The notes under the pieces are model-generated. The model was given only the letters and a program-made list of their open reading frames with translations, made no database searches and had not been told where the DNA came from. From an uncultured Lachnospiraceae bacterium (GTDB taxonomy: Bacteria > Bacillota > Clostridia > Lachnospirales > Lachnospiraceae), in NCBI GenBank assembly GCA_910585965.1, contig CAJUHH010000003.1, positions 1 through 64,000 of the forward strand: a stretch of DNA of 64,000 nucleotides. The letters are read 5' to 3'. Both the position numbers and the translations under genes were made by a program. Numbering within the stretch: the first letter of the stretch is position 1; each line of letters starts with the position of its first letter. This document shows, one piece after another, positions 15,649 to 25,130 of the stretch.

Positions 15649-16944
15649 ATGCTGATACAGTTTAACTTTAAAAATTACAAATCATTTCGGGATGAAGTAT
15701 CACTGGATTTATCAGCCACTAAGATTACGGAACATGAAAGCCATGTGGTGGATATTGCCAATGACAAACTACTAAAGGTTGCTGCAATTTACGGAGCCAA
15801 TGCGAGCGGAAAATCTAATGTATATGATGCATTTGACTATATGACTTACTATGTGTCAGAATCCTTTAACTTTGGGGGAGAGGAAGACAGTCGCAGGAAA
15901 ACAGAGAATAATTATATGAAAGTCACTCCTTTTTTGTTTGATAGAAAGAGCCATGACGAGGAAACTACATTTGAGGTATTTTATGTAGATAATACCGAAA
16001 ATAGCGGGAAAATTTATCAATATGGATTTTCACTGAAAAGCAATGAAGTGGTAGAGGAATGGCTATATTCTAAAGCCAAAACAGCGAGGAACAACTATAG
16101 AACAATCTTTTACCGAAAAAAAGGTGAAGAATTGGAGATGAATGGTTTTTCTAAAAGCCATATAGAAAATATCAAAGCATCCTTAAATAAAGAAACACTT
16201 ATTGTTTCATTAGGAACAAAATTGAGAATTGATAAGTTAAAAAAAGTAAGAGACTGGTTTTTGAATAATGATGTTCTTGATTTTGGTGATCCGGCAGAAA
16301 ATTACTTTCGATCAAGAGTGCTTCCGGAAGGTTTTGTAGACAGCAAGGAAGTGCAGGCGAATGTAGTGAAGTATTTTGCATCTTTTGATGAGGCAATTCA
16401 GGATTTTAACGTAGAAGAGTTGCAGCAAGAAGATGAGAAAGATACAGGCAAAGGTTATAAGATTGATGCGTTACACAAAATGGTGGACAGTCAGGAGCTG
16501 GCATCTATTCCTTTAAAATTGGAGTCCAGTGGTACGTTAAAAATGTTTGCGCTCTATCCTTCCTTAAAAGATGTGTTGGATCATGGGGGCACATTGTTTG
16601 TAGATGAGCTAAATGCTAGGCTGCACCCGTTGTTGGTACGGAATATTATATTGACCTTTTTGTCGCCAGAAATCAATACGCAGAATGCACAGTTGATTTT
16701 TACAACACATGATGTTTGGCAGTTTTCTAATGAATTGCTTCGCAGGGATGAGATTTGGCTGGTCAATAAAAACAGGGATGGAGTTTCTGAATTATATTCT
16801 CTGGCTGACTTTAAAGATGAAGAAGGCAATAAGGTACGTAGAGACGAGGCTTTGTCTAAGAAATATCTGACAGGCAGTTATGGGGCTATTCCTGCCTTGA
16901 AGCCCATGGAAATGCTGACTGGGAGGACTTTGGATGACGAGTAA
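15649..16944 (+). CDS. AAA/ABC-type ATPase, RloA/AbiLi-like
   Basis: A 431-residue ATPase of the OLD/SMC-like AAA_15/AAA_21 group that pairs with RloB. Motifs: FNFKNYKSFRDEVSLDLSA at the N-terminus, Walker A IYGANASGKSN (47-57), ABC-like signature LESSGTLKMF (291-300), Walker B GTLFVDELNARLHPLL (314-329) and H-switch FTTHDVWQ (351-358). In related phage-abortive systems (AbiL of lactococci, RloAB) the ATPase senses infection and controls the partner nuclease-like protein. The gene is followed by rloB with an 11-base overlap. The full length is typical and no defect is visible. Confidence 0.85.
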   Translation: MLIQFNFKNYKSFRDEVSLDLSATKITEHESHVVDIANDKLLKVAAIYGANASGKSNVYDAFDYMTYYVSESFNFGGEEDSRRKTENNYMKVTPFLFDRKSHDEETTFEVFYVDNTENSGKIYQYGFSLKSNEVVEEWLYSKAKTARNNYRTIFYRKKGEELEMNGFSKSHIENIKASLNKETLIVSLGTKLRIDKLKKVRDWFLNNDVLDFGDPAENYFRSRVLPEGFVDSKEVQANVVKYFASFDEAIQDFNVEELQQEDEKDTGKGYKIDALHKMVDSQELASIPLKLESSGTLKMFALYPSLKDVLDHGGTLFVDELNARLHPLLVRNIILTFLSPEINTQNAQLIFTTHDVWQFSNELLRRDEIWLVNKNRDGVSELYSLADFKDEEGNKVRRDEALSKKYLTGSYGAIPALKPMEMLTGRTLDDE

Positions 16945-17602
16945 AGGGAAAGGCAAACCCAGTGACCGCAGGGCTGGGAAACGAAAAGACCGGAATAAGC
17001 GGGTAGGGACAAGGATACCTGAATTAGGGTATTACCTGATTGTAACGGATACGGAGGAAACAGAGAAGAATTATTTTGAAGGTTTGAGAGATAGCATTCC
17101 CGTGGAACTAAAAGACCATTTGGTTATAAAGGTGGAAAGGGCAAAGACCGCAGAACTGGTGAAAAGGGCGATGGAACTTAACGATGCAGAATCGCAGTAT
17201 CGTATTCCATGGATTGTTTTCGACAGGGATCAGGTAAAGGATTTTGATGAGATTATAAGGCTGGCAGAGAGAAACGATATCAATGCCGGATGGTCTAACC
17301 CGTGCTTTGAAATATGGATGTTTGCATACTTTGGTGAGATGCCTGCTATCAAGGAATCTTATATATGTTGTGAACGGTTTGCGGAGAAGTTTGAGAAGGT
17401 AACAAGGCAAAAGTATTCTAAGAATGATAGAGATATTTATCGGAAACTGGTGCAGCATGGGGATGAAGAAAAAGCGATTCAGATAGCAAAGCGATATTAC
17501 AAAAAGTGCATGGAAGATGGGAAAAGGAAGCCATCGGAGATGTGGCCGGCGAGTATAGTGCAACGGTTGGTGGAAGAAATACGAAGAAAAGTTGAGAGCT
17601 GA
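16934..17602 (+). CDS. rloB: RloB family protein (AbiLii-like, TOPRIM-type)
   Basis: A 222-residue partner of the upstream ATPase. After a basic N-terminal tail (KGKGKPSDRRAGKRKDR), the RloB signature is clear: YYLIVTDTEETEKNYFEGL (residues 33-51, acidic cluster), IPWIVFDRDQVKDF (91-104, DxD) and WSNPCFEIWMFAYFG (120-134). These acidic residues fit a TOPRIM-like metal site. RloB proteins act with an AAA ATPase in anti-phage abortive infection; the direct target is not established from sequence. The start overlaps the ATPase end, and only about 30 bases separate its stop from the helicase-nuclease gene, so a single transcript through the DdmDE pair is likely. Confidence 0.85.
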   Translation: MTSKGKGKPSDRRAGKRKDRNKRVGTRIPELGYYLIVTDTEETEKNYFEGLRDSIPVELKDHLVIKVERAKTAELVKRAMELNDAESQYRIPWIVFDRDQVKDFDEIIRLAERNDINAGWSNPCFEIWMFAYFGEMPAIKESYICCERFAEKFEKVTRQKYSKNDRDIYRKLVQHGDEEKAIQIAKRYYKKCMEDGKRKPSEMWPASIVQRLVEEIRRKVES

Positions 17603-17637
17603 TGATATGGCAGATATAGTTAGTAGGAGGAATGAGG

Positions 17638-20600
17638 TTGAAAGATTATTTGTTAAATGTTATGGAAAAGCGAGAATGTGGATTATATTTGTGTGAGTTG
17701 CCTACTGGTAATGGTAAAACATTTGATTCGGCACAGGCGATGAAGAAATATGCGGATTCTATAGAGGACAATACCCAGATAATCTATCTCACAACTTTGA
17801 ATAAAAATCTTCCCGAAGATGCGCTGAAAGCAGCCTATGGAAGTGAGGAGCTATACAAATGTAATGTATTAAGATTGCGTTCCAATTTTGATGAAGTGGT
17901 TGAAAAGATTCTTGATATTGAAGTTCCAGAAGAGATGCAGACAGATACATATATAAAATTACGTAAAGTTGTTTCTCTTTATCGAGATGCTGTAGACAAG
18001 CAATATGCAGATAAAGAATACATAAAGGAGTTAGCAGATAGAATAGCAGAGGAAGACAGACTGCTTCGTTATGAGATAACAAAGCGGTTGAAAAAATGTT
18101 TTTCAACAAAAACACAACGTAAAAAAGCCATTAGAGATAAGGTTGAGTATCAATGGATTGGAAAATTATATCCGGCAGTATTTACAGACGACTATAAAAT
18201 TCTGTTAATGAGTGTTAGTAAGTTTATGAAGAGAAATTCTATCCTCACTGATACCAGTTACGAATTTTTAAACTCCGATTTAATTGAGAAAGCAGTGATA
18301 GTTATTGATGAGTTTGATGCAACAAAAGATACAATACAAAATGAACTTATTGAGAAGTCATTGGCAATGCAGGCGGATTACATTCAGTTGTTTCGCCAGA
18401 TATACCGTACATTGAATCCAAATGATTTTTCATCTGATATGAGAAAAGCAATGGAGCAGATTGAAAAGGTTGGTAATAGAAACACGCTTACTTCATTAAT
18501 CAGTGAAGCCAGGAAAATTGCAGAGAATTACCATGTGAGATTGAGCATAAAGACAAGGGAAGATTTGGTAGAACGGAGGCAGATTTTTTTATTTAATGAC
18601 GGTTCTTTTCACACTGTTTTAAAAGATGGCGCGCAATATATTAGGGCAACATTAAATGAAGAAGATAATCGTATAGATGTTTTTTTTGAAGGCAAGGAAG
18701 AGTTTTTTAAAAACAGGAATAAAGAAAAAGATATTGTTTTATATAGCCTTTTACGTGAAATCAATTTATTTCTTTTGCATTTTAGAATGTTTTCTATGGA
18801 ATGGGCAAGGAATTACATGGATATTGTAAATAATTCTCGAAGTGGGATTATGGATGCGATGAGTTTAGAAAATGCGATTAGTTCCATTTTAAAACGATTA
18901 GAATTGACCAATAAGCAGAGGGCTTTACTTATGGGCGAAACCTGTCAAAGGGTTTGTAATAATCATGATTTGATACTGGAAGATACAAGTTTCTATCAGG
19001 TTGGCATGGAATATTATGAATTTGAGGACAGTGATTCACATCATGACAATACGAATCTTAATTTTGTTAAGGTATATGATACGCCTGAAAAAATTATATT
19101 ATACCTTTCAGGAAAAGCAACTGTGTTTGGAATATCCGCAACATCTGAAATTGATACGGTTGTAGGGAATTATGATTTAAGATATTTGGAGGAGCAGTTA
19201 AAAGAACGTTTTCACAGAACCCCGCATTATTTAAAAGAAAAAACAAAGAATGCTTTAGAGAAAAGGTGGAGTGCGTATATAGCCGGAGATATTAAGGTAC
19301 ATGGAGAGATAATTACAAGTGATATACATGGATTTCATGCAGAAAATTACTGTAAGACATTTATGGACGCAGAAATTGCACGTTATGCAGCAAATATTAT
19401 CACCAATATGGCAGACAATGAATACCAGATAATAAGATACTGTAATATACTTAAAGCTATGTGTATTTTTAATAAGACTGAGGATATTCAATCAATGTTG
19501 TATCTGGGGATGGCATTGCCTAGGAAAAATAATCCGGGAATGGATGAAGAAATTTTGACGAAGTTATTTGGATATTCCCGATTAGCGGTGCATCAAATAG
19601 AAAGCAGCCTGTGCTTTTTAAAAGGGGAGAATTTTGAGCAGGATAAGGAAGCGCTCCAACAGAGATTAGGATGCGGTGAAAAAATATTTGTTATGTCGTC
19701 TTATCAAACCATAGGAGCAGGGCAAAACTTACAGTATAAAATACCAGAACATATGACAGGTGTACAGTTGGGGGAATTTGATGAAAATGATAACAGATAT
19801 TTGTATAAAGATTTTGATGCTTTGTATTTGGGCAATATAACAAATATGACAGTGAACACATATCAGGAAGATAGAATTAATTCTCATGAATTATTGCAGA
19901 TGCTTTTTCAAATTGAGGAGTTGTACGAAAATGGTGAAATGAATTACTCTGATAAAGAGCAAATGTTAAAACTCGCTTTTCGTTCATATACGGGAACCGA
20001 ACAATATACTTTAAACAAATTATACAAATTGAAAAGCGTTGTTGTACAGGCGAGCAGAATGGTTTTGCAGGCAGTAGGGCGTATGTGCAGAACGTTTGTT
20101 AAGAATCCTAATATATATTTGTTTGTAGAATCTGAATTGTTAGAAAAATTGTATGTTGGTGAATTGAAAAAGCGTATATTACCGCCTGAAATGAAAAAAA
20201 TAGTTTCTATGCGTGAAACGTTGGGAAAGGATTATCTGCCAGAAGAAAATACTTTGCTAAATAAAGCGGAAAAGATATCATCAGTGGGTCTTTGGACCAT
20301 ACATAGAATGTTGGCAAAAGATTGGACAAGGGAAAGTATGCAGTTATGGGAGCATTTAAGGACATTGGTTTTACAATATCCGACAGCAAATATATCTGAT
20401 TGGGAGGATAATGAGTATATACAAAAACTTTATATTACAAGCGGTGTAAAGCAGAATCGGTATATTTATTCACAATATTCGGATTTTAACGATGTTACAA
20501 TAGATTTTGGAAATGACAAGGTGGCGTTTAGAAATAGTAAAAGAGCAAAAATCAAAGGTAATTCAGATGAACTGGCTATTTATGAAATGAGTGAAAACGA

Positions 20601-21108
20601 ATCAGGATTGCAAGAAGTATTAAAGTATCCGGGAATGAAATCTTATTTTGAAGAAAAAGGATATGCATTAGAATTTCATATGAATGAATATCTTATGAGC
20701 CCGGTTCTGTTTCATAATATTTACAAGGGAGCCTTGGGAGAAGCGGCGGGTAAATTTATATTGAGTAAAGAACTGGGGATTGGGCTGAAATCAATAACAG
20801 AACCGGAATACTTTGAATTTTTTGATTACAGGCTGTCTGATGATGTGTATGTTGACTTCAAAAATTGGAAATTTACATATGTGCAGGATAGGGATGAAAT
20901 CAGAAAAGATATATTGAGAAAGCTGGATTATATAGGAGCTAAACGTGTTTATGTAATAAATGTCGTATCGGATAAAAATTACAAGCCAAGTGCCATTGTG
21001 GATCAGCGATTGGTGGAGATACCGAGGCTGATTAAAGAAGACGGGACGGTATGCTATGATAATTTACATATGATTCGCAGGGAGGATTTTGAAAATGTTA
21101 ACGAATAG
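17638..21108 (+). CDS. ddmD: DdmD-like SF2 helicase-nuclease (plasmid defence)
   Basis: Predicted DNA-translocating helicase with a C-terminal nuclease, about 1156 residues. Counting from the ATG at 17632: Walker A LCELPTGNGKTFDS (20-33), DEAD-box-like VIVIDEFDA (222-230), SAT motif FGISATSEI (499-507), motif V-like SSYQTIGAGQNLQ (689-701) and motif VI QAVGRMCR (813-820). A PD-(D/E)XK nuclease is seen as GALGEAAGKF (Glu1037) and DDVYVDFKNWK (Asp1075, Lys1077). Size, domain order and the overlapping downstream gene match DdmD of the Vibrio cholerae DdmDE system, which destroys small plasmids. AGGAGG at 17625-17630 sits one base from the ATG but seven from TTG 17638, so the TTG is the likelier start. 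The identity is an inference from architecture. Confidence 0.75.
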   Translation: MKDYLLNVMEKRECGLYLCELPTGNGKTFDSAQAMKKYADSIEDNTQIIYLTTLNKNLPEDALKAAYGSEELYKCNVLRLRSNFDEVVEKILDIEVPEEMQTDTYIKLRKVVSLYRDAVDKQYADKEYIKELADRIAEEDRLLRYEITKRLKKCFSTKTQRKKAIRDKVEYQWIGKLYPAVFTDDYKILLMSVSKFMKRNSILTDTSYEFLNSDLIEKAVIVIDEFDATKDTIQNELIEKSLAMQADYIQLFRQIYRTLNPNDFSSDMRKAMEQIEKVGNRNTLTSLISEARKIAENYHVRLSIKTREDLVERRQIFLFNDGSFHTVLKDGAQYIRATLNEEDNRIDVFFEGKEEFFKNRNKEKDIVLYSLLREINLFLLHFRMFSMEWARNYMDIVNNSRSGIMDAMSLENAISSILKRLELTNKQRALLMGETCQRVCNNHDLILEDTSFYQVGMEYYEFEDSDSHHDNTNLNFVKVYDTPEKIILYLSGKATVFGISATSEIDTVVGNYDLRYLEEQLKERFHRTPHYLKEKTKNALEKRWSAYIAGDIKVHGEIITSDIHGFHAENYCKTFMDAEIARYAANIITNMADNEYQIIRYCNILKAMCIFNKTEDIQSMLYLGMALPRKNNPGMDEEILTKLFGYSRLAVHQIESSLCFLKGENFEQDKEALQQRLGCGEKIFVMSSYQTIGAGQNLQYKIPEHMTGVQLGEFDENDNRYLYKDFDALYLGNITNMTVNTYQEDRINSHELLQMLFQIEELYENGEMNYSDKEQMLKLAFRSYTGTEQYTLNKLYKLKSVVVQASRMVLQAVGRMCRTFVKNPNIYLFVESELLEKLYVGELKKRILPPEMKKIVSMRETLGKDYLPEENTLLNKAEKISSVGLWTIHRMLAKDWTRESMQLWEHLRTLVLQYPTANISDWEDNEYIQKLYITSGVKQNRYIYSQYSDFNDVTIDFGNDKVAFRNSKRAKIKGNSDELAIYEMSENESGLQEVLKYPGMKSYFEEKGYALEFHMNEYLMSPVLFHNIYKGALGEAAGKFILSKELGIGLKSITEPEYFEFFDYRLSDDVYVDFKNWKFTYVQDRDEIRKDILRKLDYIGAKRVYVINVVSDKNYKPSAIVDQRLVEIPRLIKEDGTVCYDNLHMIRREDFENVNE

Positions 21109-23191
21109 AATTAGTGTAACTTATAATATGGAAAATATTGATTCTGACTTTGATATTTTTAGGGTTGAGAAGGCTAATAAGGACTATTATGGTTGTAACA
21201 TATTGGATTCAGCTATATATGAGTTTAAGGCGGTAGCCGTTCAATGGAGCTTTGGGGCAACTGCACTGGTGTTGTTTCGTAAAGGCGATGTAACAGAAAG
21301 AGAATTTAAAGATAGCATCATGGAGGAATACAAGGATGTAAGAATTCAGAAAATCAATGTATTTGATAGTGAACAGTGTGATAAATATTTTTATTATGAA
21401 AACAGACTGCTTGCTCAATTGTTGATAAATTCAATGAGAACACCTAAATTTGATGCATTTATGTATAATAATCTGACAGGTAAGCTTTTCTACCATGAAC
21501 CCTCATGGAGCCATAAGGATAAAATAACGGGCGAAATAAACTTTATTAGATTTTTGGAGATTGTTATTGACCCTGGGATGTATCTAAATCTGGAACATAG
21601 AACATTCAAAAGATGTAATAGTGCGGGAGCCGGGTTATATGTGATAGATTCAAAAACGGGTGAGTTTAGAAAGAAATTAAAAACGGACGTAAATGTTATT
21701 ACATACAAAAAAGGCTCGTTACCACATAATCATTTTAGGGTGGATAATTTTGATATTACGGATTATGCACATTTCAGAAAGAGTAAGATGGGTATAATGG
21801 AGCATTTTTTAAGAGATGTGAAAGATAATCTTTCCAGATATATTACGATAGAGATGATGGAGCGGGAAGATGCAAAGGAATTTAATATTTCGAGTCTGGA
21901 AAAACAGGGAATATCGGAACATCAATATGGAGAAATACTACAGAAAAAAGGAGTTGTTATTGTAGACGAAAATAAATCTGAAACATCAGATGATATTGTT
22001 GGAAGATTAAAATATGAATTGCAAACGTACTATGGCATCGAAGCCAGTGTAGGAGAAGTGTCCCCAAATGCATATAATATAAGAATTATTCACGATGGTG
22101 GGTTTTATGCTGAAAATGACATCCATGATCCTCATGATGATAACTTTAGAGGATATATCATTCAGCATATGACAGAAGAAGCGGAACATTTTACAAAGTC
22201 ACAAGGTGGCTCACCTGCTGTGAAAAAGATAATACAGGAATTGATTATTAAAGGCGATGTGAGAGATAAGCTGATTTCAATTTTTGACTGGAGAAGACTT
22301 GATTCCGGAAAAGAATGGGCATTTGTTATCAGGAGAAAAAACAAGACGGAGTTTAGAAAGAGTACAGAACATACGAATGACATTAATAAAAAGGTGTATA
22401 GCAATTACAACTATTATCGACTAAAAATTGATAGTAATGGTGAACTGGAGTTTGATACGTTTTGCGATGGTGGTCAGAATGATACGGAGGAGTGGAGCAA
22501 AATATGTTATGCATATGATTTTGTGGAAAAAAGACATCGTGGTGCCAAAAATCAGGTAGAAGGTTTAGTTTATTCAGATATTGATAACATAAATGTCATA
22601 TTATTAACAAGAGAAAAGACTTTGCCCAATATTACAGCACTTATGGATACATTGAAGGAAACTGATGTGAAAGAAAAGGTTCAAAAAGAGGTACTGTTTA
22701 AAGCAATAGAAAATTTTGAGATTGGATATCCGGATTATGTTGGGAACGTTGTAGAGTGGAAAAGTAAATTGTCAGAAGAAACAGAACTGATTACGAAAAA
22801 GACGTTAAAGAGAGTGTTAAATATGCGCACGGGTGCTGCATCAATGTTCAATAGATTTTTGCATGAAAAGTATGATATTTGGATAGACGGCGAGTTACGT
22901 AAAGAAGAATTTGAATCCACTTTTCAAATTGGCAATTTATTAAATATAAAGTATGAGTATAACATGAATGATTATTTAGATGGTAAAGCATTTGTTTATT
23001 ATGTCGGTGCAAAGAGCAAAAAACGTTCTTATCCGAATGCCTGTTGCATGCGGAAGGTTATTTCATTGGGGGATCATATAATATATGAAGAATTGCTTCC
23101 GCTTATGGCAGTGGAATTTGTGAGAAATAATCAATATACCGTACTTCCATTTCCATATAAGTATTTAAGAGAGTACATGGAACAATGTTGA
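21095..23191 (+). CDS. ddmE: DdmE-like Argonaute-related protein
   Basis: A 698-residue protein overlapping the helicase-nuclease gene by 14 bases. No familiar short motif stands out, as expected for the divergent, catalytically inactive prokaryotic Argonaute DdmE, which uses small DNA guides to bring DdmD to plasmid DNA. Support is indirect: length close to known DdmE, fixed position after ddmD, tight coupling and a mixed alpha/beta composition with long charged segments (for example MEHFLRDVKDNLSRYITIEM and WAFVIRRKNKTEF). No PIWI catalytic tetrad could be recognised. The ATG at 21095 is favoured over TTG 21089 because AGGGAGG lies nine bases upstream. If it is not DdmE, it is still an obligate partner of the helicase. 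Confidence 0.65.
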   Translation: MLTNRISVTYNMENIDSDFDIFRVEKANKDYYGCNILDSAIYEFKAVAVQWSFGATALVLFRKGDVTEREFKDSIMEEYKDVRIQKINVFDSEQCDKYFYYENRLLAQLLINSMRTPKFDAFMYNNLTGKLFYHEPSWSHKDKITGEINFIRFLEIVIDPGMYLNLEHRTFKRCNSAGAGLYVIDSKTGEFRKKLKTDVNVITYKKGSLPHNHFRVDNFDITDYAHFRKSKMGIMEHFLRDVKDNLSRYITIEMMEREDAKEFNISSLEKQGISEHQYGEILQKKGVVIVDENKSETSDDIVGRLKYELQTYYGIEASVGEVSPNAYNIRIIHDGGFYAENDIHDPHDDNFRGYIIQHMTEEAEHFTKSQGGSPAVKKIIQELIIKGDVRDKLISIFDWRRLDSGKEWAFVIRRKNKTEFRKSTEHTNDINKKVYSNYNYYRLKIDSNGELEFDTFCDGGQNDTEEWSKICYAYDFVEKRHRGAKNQVEGLVYSDIDNINVILLTREKTLPNITALMDTLKETDVKEKVQKEVLFKAIENFEIGYPDYVGNVVEWKSKLSEETELITKKTLKRVLNMRTGAASMFNRFLHEKYDIWIDGELRKEEFESTFQIGNLLNIKYEYNMNDYLDGKAFVYYVGAKSKKRSYPNACCMRKVISLGDHIIYEELLPLMAVEFVRNNQYTVLPFPYKYLREYMEQC

Positions 23192-23308
23192 TTGAATGAA
23201 GACTCTTGTTTGGTCAATTCAGTATGCCATATATATTATATACAATAATATAGTATTTATGAAAAGGATGTACAAAAGAATTTTGGTTGTAAGAGAAAGG
23301 GGAAAACT

Positions 23309-25091
23309 ATGTTTCTAAAAAAAATACACGTAGAAAATTTTAGATTGTTAATGGACTATGATGTAGATTTCGATGAAGAGTTGACGCTTTTTGTAGGAAA
23401 GAATAATGCCGGAAAGACATCACTTATGAATTTGATGGATATGATTGTTAATGGCAGTAATTTAGTTTTTGATGATTATCCTATTCAATGCCGTAAGGGC
23501 ATATATCATGCATTCACTGATTTTTGGAGCGGCAGGATTTCATTTGAGGATTGTGTAGATATGATTCCTACCACAATGATACGTATGTATATTAATTATT
23601 CTAAAGAATCGGAAACGGACTACCTTGGAGGATTATCTCCGTTTATTATAGATCTGGATGAAAAGGTTACAGAAGCAGTAATTGTGGCAAGATATTCATT
23701 TTCTGCAACAGACAATATTTTGTATGAGTTGAAAAAGAACTATGAAAATATGAAACAAAGTATTGAAAATATTGGGCAAGAAGAAAATGTGGGATACGAT
23801 ATTGAAATTTTGTCAAAAATTATAGAGCAAAATTTTTCGAGTTTATTTTCGCTACATATAATGGCAGTAAATCCAACGAACATAAGTAATACGCAGGAAA
23901 AAAAAAGGAGATTAGAGATTTATTTGTATTGACTACTATCAGTGCAGAAAGAAGTTTAGATGAAGCTGATAATGTGAAAGAGAAACCGTTAAGTACAGTG
24001 ATGAATCGAATATTTAAAAGTGATGTATCTGAGATTGAAGAGGAAATTGCTACTCAAACACAATCATTAAAGGAATTTGTCGATAAGCAAAGTCTGAATG
24101 CAGAAAATAAGGTAAACGAGATATTATCTGATATTGTAAGCAATATGGCACCTTTCGGTTATCCAACAGCAGAGGATATGCAATTATATGCGAAAACACA
24201 ATTTTCAATGAAGAATGATATTATTAACAATACGGATTTGACTTATGTGACAGCAGGTACTGGGGAGGCATTACCCAGTTCGCATAACGGTTTAGGATAT
24301 AAGAACCTGATTAAAATTACACTGTTGTTGAAGGAATTTGCCAGAAATGTAAAGCAAAATGCTAAGAGTGCAATTCCGATATTGTTTTTGGAGGAACCAG
24401 AAGCACATATGCACCCTCAGTTGCAAGAGGTGTTTGTTGAACATTTGAAAGATGTGCTATCAGAATTTTCGGGTAATCCAATTCAAATTGTAATGAGTAC
24501 ACATTCCCCACATATTGCAAATACAGTCCCATTTAAAAATATACGATATTTACGAAGAAAAGCAGATCAGGTTATCTGCAAAAATTTAAATGAATTCAGT
24601 GAGAAAAAAGGTAAAGCAAAGGAAGAACATAAGGAAATATGGAATTTTTAAGGAAGTATCTAACATTAAGTCGGTGTGATTTGTACTTTTGCGATAAAGC
24701 CATTTTAGTGGAGGGTGCTGCAGAACGTCTGTTGATTCCGGATATGATTAAAAAATGTGAAAGATATGGAAAATTTAAAGGGAATATTCCATCATTGTCG
24801 TCTCAATATTGTTCCATCATTGAAGTTGGGGGTGCATATGCGCATCGTTTTTTTGGATTCGTTGATTTTCTAGAAATTCCTACACTGATTTTAACAAATA
24901 TTAATTTTGATGAAACAGAAGGGAAAAAGACAGGTTTTGCTTTAGATTTAATTTTTGGAGAAATAGCAGATAGTTATAGTATACCTTCGTATATTGAAAA
25001 CGGACTTATATGGTTAAATGAACAATCTAAGTTTCCCGCAGCTATAGAACCAAGGAGAAAGTTTAAACGGACTTATATTAAGAAAAAATAA
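23309..25091 (+). pseudogene. gajA: Gabija GajA gene broken by two frameshifts
   Basis: OLD-family ATPase/TOPRIM endonuclease of the Gabija anti-phage system, encoded in three consecutive frames that together give about 590 codons, near the family length. Part 1 (23309-23932) carries Walker A LFVGKNNAGKTSL; part 2 (to 24651) carries the signature GLGYKNLIKI, Walker B LFLEEPEAHMHPQ and the H motif STHSPHIAN; part 3 (24639-25091) starts the TOPRIM with AILVEGAAERLLIP. The breaks are one missing A in the A9 run 23898-23906 and one missing A near 24633-24638. The TOPRIM DxD segment reads LTNINFDE, with Asn in place of the expected acidic residues, which argues for true loss of function in addition to the frameshifts. 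Confidence 0.75.
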
Positions 25092-25130
25092 AAAATAAAA
25101 AAGAAGAAAGAAGAAAGAAGGAAAACAATT

